Under the pieces are notes generated by a model. It was not told the DNA's origin and did not search any database. It worked only from the letters and a program-made list of their open reading frames with translations. The position numbers and the translations under genes are program-made. A stretch of 60,557 nt of DNA from Pelatocladus maniniholoensis HA4357-MV3 (GTDB taxonomy: Bacteria > Cyanobacteriota > Cyanobacteriia > Cyanobacteriales > Nostocaceae), in the NCBI GenBank assembly GCA_019359115.1, contig JAHHHW010000089.1, positions 1 to 60,557 of the forward strand. Direction: 5' to 3'. Below are positions 53,643 through 60,557 of the stretch, one piece after another; positions within the stretch are counted from its first letter, which is position 1, and every line of letters starts with the position of its first letter.

Positions 53643-53660
53643 AATTTACCTCGATTGTGT

Positions 53661-54139
53661 GTTTTATTGGTGTGTTGTTTACTAGTTGAAGAAAGCAAAA
53701 TTTTGGAAACAATTTAACTTGTTTTTTTGTCGCCTTTGTTGGATTGCCTTCGCAACTGAATTCATAGTAGAATTTTATTGAGGAATACAACATCTGAAAA
53801 ACGTCTATACTCTCAACTCAACTAAATAGATAAACTGACAGGGACTTTCGTTGATAAATTAGGTAAATATTCCTACGACTAAAGTTGGAAACTATAGACA
53901 AAAATTCATTTCAAATGAATGAGTAATACTCGCCAGTTACCCTTAAATTCGCTTCTTCTGTGACTATTCATTACGCAGACATAGTTCTACACTGGGGTAG
54001 TACTCTTGCAAAATTTTAGATGTACTTCTATTATGGTTCGTTTGTTACTCGTAGATGACCAAACTCTCATTCGAGATGGTATAGAAACCATTTGATATCT
54101 TTTCCTAGCTAGCAGCTAGTCTTTTGAGCATCAACAAGA
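53661..54139. other. Region upstream of the precursor genes
   Basis: Apart from the response-regulator remnant at 54033, no gene is seen. The promoter of the precursor operon should lie at 53660-53800. Confidence 0.5.
54033..54095 (+). pseudogene. Remnant of a NarL-type response regulator
   Basis: ATG 54033 opens the codons MVRLLLVDDQTLIRDGIETI and then TGA. This is the exact start of a receiver domain, with the two acidic residues of the phosphorylation pocket. It breaks off at residue 20 and nothing recognisable follows. It is the only response-regulator trace near two NarL-family kinases. Confidence 0.75.
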
Positions 54140-54751
54140 TCAAGCAATTGGATGATTACCAGGGTTGACAGCATGAATAAACTCACTACCTGATGTTGGA
54201 AAACCTCTTTTATAACATGCTTCTTGTGGTTGACCCCATCCCAACTGTAAAATTATTTCTAAGAAGTTAGATTTTTCAAAACAACATATACTTGCCCATT
54301 CTGTTCTGTGGGCAATTCGATCAACATCAGCTTTAATTATTTGTTGATATTGTTTACCATTCTTAATACTCAAATATAAATCCATTTCTATAGTGACTTG
54401 GTTCCAAAATTCTAAGATGGAATTTTTTGCCACTTTTAATATATTTAAGTCACCAGATAAAGCAATTAACTGAGAATCGATTTCGGGATAACGCAAGGTT
54501 TTACCTTTAACACTCACCTCACGCCAAATAATCCCAGAAACAAGATATTCTTTTTGGTATTCATGGATAGCAGCTTTAAAATCTTGATAGGCAGTGAACA
54601 TTTGCAGCCCATCAGTTCTGATAAATTGGTCAATTACAGGATTACCAGAAACATCTACCTCTAATTTGAGGCGATCGCCTTTCAAACAAGCTTGACGTTC
54701 GGCTGCCAAAATTTTGATCAGATCCTCTGTAGTATAAACCTTTGACGTCAT
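54140..54751 (-). CDS. Hypothetical protein near bacteriocin locus, 203 aa
   Basis: From ATG 54751 (TTG 54763 is an alternative) the product has 203 residues. The N-terminal part reads YTTEDLIKILAAERQACLKG, and the rest is mixed, with WREVSVKGKTLRYPEIDSQL and a C-terminal segment containing two cysteines (ASICCFEKSN). It has no signal peptide, membrane helix or known motif. I do not recognise the family. It is transcribed toward the precursor genes but about 500 bases away. Confidence 0.6.
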   Translation of the reverse strand: MTSKVYTTEDLIKILAAERQACLKGDRLKLEVDVSGNPVIDQFIRTDGLQMFTAYQDFKAAIHEYQKEYLVSGIIWREVSVKGKTLRYPEIDSQLIALSGDLNILKVAKNSILEFWNQVTIEMDLYLSIKNGKQYQQIIKADVDRIAHRTEWASICCFEKSNFLEIILQLGWGQPQEACYKRGFPTSGSEFIHAVNPGNHPIA

Positions 54752-54791
54752 AAAGCATTTCAATGGTCAAGGGTCATTAGTCATTTTCTTT

Positions 54792-54906
54792 GGGAGCATC
54801 CCAATTTTTTCAATATACTAAGAGTTTAAACCCTTAGTTGATAGCACAAGTCGTCTAAAGACGACTCCAATAAATTAATTAGTCTGCTGAGCGGGTTTTT
54901 TGAACT
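54792..54906. repeat. MITE-like repeat copy B
   Basis: It begins GGGAGCATCCCAATTTTTTC and has the AGTCGTCTAAAGACGACT hairpin and the GTCTGCTGAGCGGG part. The right terminal repeat is missing. Confidence 0.75.
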
Positions 54907-55016
54907 TTTCTTTTAGTTTCTACCCTTATTTAGATATTTTCTCTGGTGTTTCTAGAAAATGCAGTATCAAGTTGTACTAAATTTTTAGGCAGACTAACTT
55001 TGTCTGCCCACAACAA

Positions 55017-55607
55017 TTATTCTTCTGTTAATTCACTATTTAACTCATTAAAGGAACGGCGTTTTAACTCCACTGATTCAGAACGTGGTAACAAATCAAA
55101 CAGTTTTCGTAATTGGTTGTCTACTTCTTCGTATGGAACTTGACCTGTCTTATTTAAGACAATCTGACCCGATTTATCAAACAAGACAACTTGGGGAACA
55201 GCACCAGAGTAATAATAACCCGGCTCTGTGGAATCGTAAGTTTGCGTGGGTACAATCGAATCTACATCAACAGGAATCATCTCTGTGACTCCACCATAAA
55301 ATGCTTGTAACCGTGAGACAACGATCGCATATTCTTTGCAATCACGGCTGTCATCAACATAGAAAACCAATAATGCTGGTTTATGTGTATTTAACGCTGA
55401 TACTAGTGTAGCTCTAGGCGGAACCAATGAACCATTCCCAGCATAAACCACAAAGATATTGCCGTCGTATCTGTCATCTTTAAGTTCTGCAAACGCTGGT
55501 GGCATACTTAGAGACAATAGGCACACAAGCAGCAAAACTAAGGAAAAACAGCGTCGCCACTCCAGAATAATATTTGGTAAAAATTGCAACTTTATGCCTT
55601 TCATCAA
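55017..55607 (-). CDS. Thylakoid photosystem I accumulation factor, thioredoxin-like
   Basis: The 196-residue protein has an N-terminal signal or anchor helix (about 19-40, SLVLLLVCLLSLSMPPAFA) and a thioredoxin-like lumenal domain starting DDRYDGNIFVVYAGNGSLVP, then ALLVFYVDDSRDCKEYAIVV. The redox CxxC of thioredoxin is reduced to DSRDC, with one cysteine. It matches the conserved cyanobacterial and plastid family annotated as a thylakoid membrane photosystem I accumulation factor. This is an ordinary chromosomal gene, so its presence after the nifK break argues that the downstream DNA is not all mobile. Confidence 0.8.
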   Translation of the reverse strand: MMKGIKLQFLPNIILEWRRCFSLVLLLVCLLSLSMPPAFAELKDDRYDGNIFVVYAGNGSLVPPRATLVSALNTHKPALLVFYVDDSRDCKEYAIVVSRLQAFYGGVTEMIPVDVDSIVPTQTYDSTEPGYYYSGAVPQVVLFDKSGQIVLNKTGQVPYEEVDNQLRKLFDLLPRSESVELKRRSFNELNSELTEE

Positions 55608-55724
55608 AAAGAACCTTTTAACCTCTATTTTTTGTCAGTGGATACTGAATTCAGCACTTAATATTATGACGCCTGCTACAATTTTTAAGATAACGCTTCT
55701 TTGACACTCCCGTACTGGATGGTA

Positions 55725-55867
55725 GTCCCAATTTTTCACTGCTAAGGGTTTAAACCCTTAGCTAATAGCACAAGTCGTCTTCAGACGACTCAATAAGATC
55801 AAACAGTCTGCTGAAGCAGACTTTTGCTATGAGACTGCGATTTAAATCGCAAGCGGTTTTTTTGAAA
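55725..55867. repeat. MITE-like repeat copy C
   Basis: It carries CTAAGGGTTTAAACCCTTAG, AAGTCGTCTTCAGACGACT, GTCTGCTGAAGCAGAC and GCGATTTAAATCGC as successive perfect hairpins. It is the best preserved inner part of the family. Confidence 0.75.
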
Positions 55868-55907
55868 AAGATGAGAGGGAAACGACTCGTACGATTTTAA
55901 GAATTGT

Positions 55908-58900
55908 TTACTCACTCTGCAACTTCTGTAACACCTCCGGTGTCAACGGGTTCTTCCCTGCACTTAAATCTTTCACCCAACTTTGGCGTTTCGCTTTCGC
56001 CCCAGGATTATCAATCCATTGGATATATACCTGAAAATCTTCAATTGCGCCCTTGGTGTCACCAGTTAGCGCCCTTGCTAAACCACGACTATCGTGGACA
56101 TTACCATCATCAGGTAGAAGAGACACAGCTTTTTCACAAGCAAATATCACATCTTTAGCGTAACCACGCAAGCTACCTTCCCAGCAGAGATTATTCCAAG
56201 AATTAGCTAAGGTTTGTTTAGATGGTTGTAACTTTTCAATTTCTGTGTATGCAGCGACAGATTTTGTCAAATCACCCTGTTTTAAATACTCTTCAGCTTT
56301 GGAAATTAAATTTCGTTGATGAATTAAACCTTCTGCTGCTAGCTGTTTGGCAACAAATTCGGCATGATTTTGTACACCTTCAGTATATGGATTAAGATCA
56401 ATTTTGGGATCAAGTTTCTGCGCTTGTCTAAATTTTCTAAACGTACCAGAAAAATCACCCTGCATTGCAAGTTCAATACCTTGAGTCACAAAAGCTGGGG
56501 CTGCTTTCACATTGGGATTAATATCTAATTTAGAGTCCCATTTTTTCGCTTTTTTAAACTTAGCCACAGCCTCTTGATATTTACCTTCTGTTGCTAAGTT
56601 TTCACCTTGATTAACTAACGCTGGTGCTGCTGCTAAAAACAGAGATTGATTTTGGCAAACTTTGAGTTTTTCTAAAGTTTCTGGATGGGAAATTAAATAT
56701 GGTTGTAAGGTAATACATCCCCGTGAGAGGACATCATCTATATTTAAACGCCAAAGTTTGACTGTTTCATCAGCACTTCCAGAAGCAAGGACTTTACCAT
56801 CACTGCTAAACGCAACGCTGGTGACAGCAGAAGTATGTCCTGTGAGGGTGCGAATTTCTTTACCAGTGGCAACATTCCAAAGTTTAATTGTATTGTCATT
56901 GCTACCAGAAGCTACAACTTTGCCATCTGGAGTAAACACTACACTTTTGACAATATCGCTATGTCCAGTCAAAGTTTTAATCACTTTTTCACTGGCGATA
57001 TCCCAAAGTTTAATTGTTTTGTCATCACTTCCAGCAACAAGGATTTTACCATCTGGACTAAATGCAATGCTTGTAACTGAACTTCCATAGGTGAGGGTTT
57101 TGATGACTTTACCAGTAGCGACATCCCAAATTTTGATAGTTTTGTCAGTACTTCCCGAAGCAAGGATTTTGCCATCTGAGCTAAATTTGATAGTTGCGAT
57201 CGCACCACTGTGATCAGATAAAGTTAAAATTTCTTTGCTAGTTGCAATATCCCAGAGTTTAATCTTACTGTCATAACTTCCAGAAGCAATTATTTTACCA
57301 TCCGGGCTAAATCCAACACTACTAATAGACAAATCATTCCCACTGAAAGTTGTGATGGCTTTACCAGTAGTAACATCCCAGAGTTTAATCGTCTTGTCAC
57401 CGCTACCAGAAGCAAGTGTTTTGCCATCTGGACTAAATACAATACTTGTAACCCCAGCGCTATGTTCTACAAAGCTATTAATTGTTTTACCAGTATTGGT
57501 ATCCCAGAGTTTGATTGTGTTGTCAACACTACCAGAAGCAATTATTTTACTATCCGGGCTAAATCCGATAGTATTGATTTGAGATTCATGCCCATTTAAA
57601 GTTTTAATATCTTGATTCTTGCTAAAGTCCCAAAGTTTAATTTTGTTGTCATCACCACTAGAAGCAATCAGATTACCATCGGGGCTAAATGTTACGCTTT
57701 TGACACTACCCTCATGCCCATGTAGAGTGTGGGTAGCTTTGGCAGTCGTGACATCCCAAATTTTAATTGTATTTTCGTAATTACCAGAAACAATCATATT
57801 GCTATCTGGGCTAAATGCAACGCTAGTAACCGGACTGTTGTTTCCTAGAAAAGTTTTAGCTTTACCAGTGGTGACATCCCAAAGTTTGATTGTTTTGTCA
57901 TCACTACCAGAAGCAATTAGATTACCATCGGGACTAAATGCGATGCTATTAACTGTATCAACATGCCCAGTTAAAGTTTTGATCGCTTTACCAGTCGCAA
58001 CATCCCAAAATTTGATTGTAGTGTCAGAACTAGCCGAAGCAAGTATTTTACCATCCGGGCTGAAGACAATGCTATTAACTAAATCGGTGTGATCGGAGAG
58101 ATTTTTGATGACTTTACCAGTGGTGACGTCCCAAAGTTGAATAATATTGTTATTACTACGGGAAGCAAGTATTTTGCTATTAGGACTAAATTTGATTTCA
58201 TAAATCGAATTATTTTGACTCGATAGGGTTTTGATTACTTGACCTGTAGTAATATCCCAAAGCTTGATTGTTTTGTCATAACCGCCAGAAGCAATTATTT
58301 TACCATCAGGGCTAAATGCAACACTTTTGACACCTTCATTCCCAGCCAATGTTTTGATCACTTGACCTGTGGTAATATCCCAAAATTTGATTGTATAATT
58401 ACTGCCAGAAGCTATTGTTTTGCCATCAGGGCTAAATGCGATATTTGTAGGACGGCTAGAATCTTCAAAGGAATTTTTCTGTTGAATCTGTGCCAGAATA
58501 TCTTGAATGCTGAGGATGGGACTAAAAGCAGGGTAATCAACTATAGAATGATTTTGGTTAACTAAACGTTTGAGGGTTTGTCCTGCTGACATCGCCATCA
58601 ATAAACCATCAATTTGGTTTTGCTTAAATCTTTCCAAAGCATAGTTACCATTACGTTCCACTTGAATTGCAGTAAAAGCCCTTTGTCTGGCTTGTTCTGT
58701 TCCTACTGCTACTATTAAAGCCCCTAGCAGCGACACTCCTAAAATACCAGCCCCAATGTAAGTTTGGCGCTTGGCTTTCTGTTGGGCTGACTCTACAATC
58801 TGCTTTGCTTGTTTGTGTGCTTCTTGATTAGTACTAACCCAAGATTCTAATGCTTCTGGGTAGGATCGTAAATCTGTTAAGGCTTTTGTCACCCAGTTTT

Positions 58901-60068
58901 GATTAAAAATAGCCTCGTAAATTCGGTTGTATACTTTTAACTTACCATCTCGTTCGATTACTAATCCCGTCAGTCGTAATTCCCTCTGTTCCTGGCTATC
59001 GTCACATGCTAATTGCCCGTGCTGTAAAATTATTTGGTATAAATCTAATAATTTGCAGGCTTTTTGATGATTTTTCAGGATGCGATCGCGAATCGTCCGC
59101 AAATGTACTGGTTCATCGCGAAATTCCCAATTTTCCAGAATTTGAGATTTGATAATTGCTTCTACTCCATCCCCTCTGCTATTCCCACAAGGAAGAATAT
59201 CTCCTCCGAACTCTCTCCCATCAACAAAGTTAAAAAATTCCCCTGCTTCCCTGCTAGGGAATAGATTAGGTCTATTTTCTTCCAACTCTCGCAAGATAAT
59301 TTCACACAACTTCTGCGTCAAAAACGGTTGTCCACCAGTCCAAACCAAAATCTCTCGCATCACAGCTTGAGGATTAGTAACTTTTCTTACTAATCCTTGC
59401 GTCAGCGATTCAACTTCTTCTAACTTAAATCCTTGTAATTCAATTGCTTTACCAATATTAAACGGTGTGCGTTTTTTATCTATAATCAAATCACTAAGAG
59501 TAGCTACACCGATTAACACAAAATTCAGACGATTATATACTGGTTGGTCAGCACGTTGATTGTAACAATTACGAATCACAGCAAAAAAATCCTCAATCGG
59601 AAAACTCAAACTGAGGACGCTATCAATTTCATCAACAAAAATTACTATCTGTTCAGTAATTTCTACGAGTAAAACATCTTCAATAAACTTGCTAAATCGC
59701 TGTACTGGCGAAAGCAAATGATGATCATTCCACCAGGTTTCTAAATCAAAATTGTGATATAAATTGAAACTTCCCACCAAGCTATCAATTACCCCTGCAT
59801 ACCATTGTTCTGGGGTAATATCCCAAGTTCCAATTGCAGTAATATCCACAGCAGCACAAGCAATTCCTTCTTCTTGTAACCTTTGCATCGTCCTTATCCG
59901 CAGACTAGATTTACCCATCTGTCGCGAATTGAGAACATAACAAAATTCTCCCCCTTTCAGCGCCGCGTACAAATCTTGATCTGCCTGCCGTGTCACATAA
60001 GTGGGAGAATTAGGTGGTAGACTACCCCCGACTTGATATTGGTAGGTTAAGTATTGCTGTAGTTTCAT
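55908..60068 (-). CDS. AAA-like ATPase with WD40 propeller and TPR-like C-terminus
   Basis: The 1386-residue protein has an N-terminal AAA/STAND-like ATPase (P-loop region [10 protein letters not shown] near 48, Walker [13 protein letters not shown] near 141), and a membrane helix near 442-462 ([20 protein letters not shown]). About fourteen WD40 repeats follow between about 545 and 1120, each with FSPDGK and IKLWD, and then a helical TPR-like C-terminal part ([15 protein letters not shown]). Such proteins are numerous in filamentous cyanobacteria and are thought to be signalling or scaffold proteins, some in conflict systems. The WD40 units are very alike, which suggests recent repeat amplification. 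It is transcribed alone from ATG 60068. Confidence 0.9.
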   Translation of the reverse strand: MKLQQYLTYQYQVGGSLPPNSPTYVTRQADQDLYAALKGGEFCYVLNSRQMGKSSLRIRTMQRLQEEGIACAAVDITAIGTWDITPEQWYAGVIDSLVGSFNLYHNFDLETWWNDHHLLSPVQRFSKFIEDVLLVEITEQIVIFVDEIDSVLSLSFPIEDFFAVIRNCYNQRADQPVYNRLNFVLIGVATLSDLIIDKKRTPFNIGKAIELQGFKLEEVESLTQGLVRKVTNPQAVMREILVWTGGQPFLTQKLCEIILRELEENRPNLFPSREAGEFFNFVDGREFGGDILPCGNSRGDGVEAIIKSQILENWEFRDEPVHLRTIRDRILKNHQKACKLLDLYQIILQHGQLACDDSQEQRELRLTGLVIERDGKLKVYNRIYEAIFNQNWVTKALTDLRSYPEALESWVSTNQEAHKQAKQIVESAQQKAKRQTYIGAGILGVSLLGALIVAVGTEQARQRAFTAIQVERNGNYALERFKQNQIDGLLMAMSAGQTLKRLVNQNHSIVDYPAFSPILSIQDILAQIQQKNSFEDSSRPTNIAFSPDGKTIASGSNYTIKFWDITTGQVIKTLAGNEGVKSVAFSPDGKIIASGGYDKTIKLWDITTGQVIKTLSSQNNSIYEIKFSPNSKILASRSNNNIIQLWDVTTGKVIKNLSDHTDLVNSIVFSPDGKILASASSDTTIKFWDVATGKAIKTLTGHVDTVNSIAFSPDGNLIASGSDDKTIKLWDVTTGKAKTFLGNNSPVTSVAFSPDSNMIVSGNYENTIKIWDVTTAKATHTLHGHEGSVKSVTFSPDGNLIASSGDDNKIKLWDFSKNQDIKTLNGHESQINTIGFSPDSKIIASGSVDNTIKLWDTNTGKTINSFVEHSAGVTSIVFSPDGKTLASGSGDKTIKLWDVTTGKAITTFSGNDLSISSVGFSPDGKIIASGSYDSKIKLWDIATSKEILTLSDHSGAIATIKFSSDGKILASGSTDKTIKIWDVATGKVIKTLTYGSSVTSIAFSPDGKILVAGSDDKTIKLWDIASEKVIKTLTGHSDIVKSVVFTPDGKVVASGSNDNTIKLWNVATGKEIRTLTGHTSAVTSVAFSSDGKVLASGSADETVKLWRLNIDDVLSRGCITLQPYLISHPETLEKLKVCQNQSLFLAAAPALVNQGENLATEGKYQEAVAKFKKAKKWDSKLDINPNVKAAPAFVTQGIELAMQGDFSGTFRKFRQAQKLDPKIDLNPYTEGVQNHAEFVAKQLAAEGLIHQRNLISKAEEYLKQGDLTKSVAAYTEIEKLQPSKQTLANSWNNLCWEGSLRGYAKDVIFACEKAVSLLPDDGNVHDSRGLARALTGDTKGAIEDFQVYIQWIDNPGAKAKRQSWVKDLSAGKNPLTPEVLQKLQSE

Positions 60069-60557
60069 GGGTTCCAGTTGGAATTGCTGAGACTGACCGG
60101 ATTTAATAGTTATTAGTTATATCACTTGAGAAACAATTCCTCCAACATACATCTGATAGCTTGATAACTGATTCCCAATAGAATTGTATGTGATTTTTAT
60201 AACTAAATCTGCATTGATTTATGATGTCTTAATTGATTTAGCTGTAGTTTTTGATACTTAATCTTTATGTTATTTGAAAGCGAGGGTGCGATCGCATCAT
60301 TTTTATTTTTTCTTAGCTGCTGCTGAGATAGGTAATTGTAGATCTTGATCAAAAGCAAACTCATTTTTAATTTGCACTACTCGCTTGGGTAGATTATTGC
60401 TTGCTGAAGTAGTATCTTGTGCAGGAACCTGGATTAGACATCTCCGACAACTATCAAAGCCTTTATGTGACTAGCTCTTAGGGTGCAAATGCAAGCATTG
60501 CGATTCAGCTAGTCTATACGAATAAATAAGGGTTTGAGATAATTCTTGTAGAGAACA
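60069..60557. other. Window end, no firm gene
   Basis: About 490 bases upstream of the AAA/WD40 gene. On the minus strand an open stretch of about 50 codons (60308-60470, with DSCRRC and ending SAAAKKK) has no start codon and may be a degraded gene end. No nifK 3' sequence is present. Confidence 0.4.

Larger units (their letters stand above)
53030..53660. repeat. Tandem duplication of a 338-bp precursor unit
   Basis: The two precursor genes and their flanks repeat with a 338-bp offset, including the leader region ATAATTTACCTCGATTGTGT and the trailing CTAACTCTGCTT stretch. The C-terminal coding parts have diverged the most. Confidence 0.85.

Noticed and set aside
56662-58565. Plus-strand frames opposite the WD40 gene
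   Set aside because: They mirror the periodic WD40 coding repeats on the other strand and have no independent support.

Overview
The window comes from a filamentous, heterocyst-forming cyanobacterium of the Nostocales (Nostoc/Anabaena-like). The evidence is the gene order nifB-fdxN-nifS-nifU-nifH-nifD-nifK with close matches to the heterocyst nitrogenase proteins, very frequent GCGATCGC (HIP1) octamers, heptanucleotide tandem repeats between genes, CTB-type bacteriocin precursors, and a thylakoid photosystem I accumulation factor.

Layout. 1-2950: a tiny membrane protein, a glycosyltransferase and a long nif upstream region. 2951-7275: intact nifB, fdxN, nifS, nifU. 7491-30905: nifH, split after codon 47 by a 22,527-bp element bounded by 5-bp direct repeats (ACTCC at 7627 and 30154). 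Removing the element rejoins nifH in frame as 295 codons. 31067-32557: intact nifD. 32716-33996: nifK, which is itself cut off after codon 427. The missing roughly 85 codons are nowhere in the remaining 26.5 kb, so nifK is either interrupted by a second very large element or split by a rearrangement.

The nifH element is built like a plasmid. At its right edge it carries an XisF-type large serine recombinase that is the obvious excisase. Inside it are a PD-(D/E)XK nuclease-ParA fusion with a ParB-like partner, a ParM/ParR-like pair with a GAAAC-repeat centromere candidate, a prim-pol/DUF3987 helicase, a possible second primase-like protein, a tyrosine recombinase, an operon of overlapping small membrane genes ending in a P-loop ATPase, an orphan Mu-like head protease, and a small regulator ending in an RNA polymerase alpha-CTD-like domain. 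Its DNA is dense with palindromes and iterons. Unusually, two iteron sets lie inside coding sequence: in the linker of the alpha-CTD-like protein, and on both sides of the helicase domain of the replication protein.

34.1-42.7 kb holds a methyltransferase and a sensory cluster: two NarL-family histidine kinases, two heme-binding DUF3365/HAMP proteins, a PhnD-like binding protein and a MinD-like ATPase. 43.7-53.6 kb holds a peptide-export locus on the minus strand: four double-glycine precursors, a twin cNMP-domain protein, an HlyD adaptor, a C39 peptidase ABC transporter and an NHLM-type ABC transporter. The end holds a response-regulator remnant, the photosystem I factor and a 1386-residue AAA/WD40/TPR-like protein. 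Dispersed repeats, including a MITE-like family with GGGAGCATCCCAA ends, are scattered through this half, and two repeats have landed in frame inside genes (nifB and the C39 transporter).
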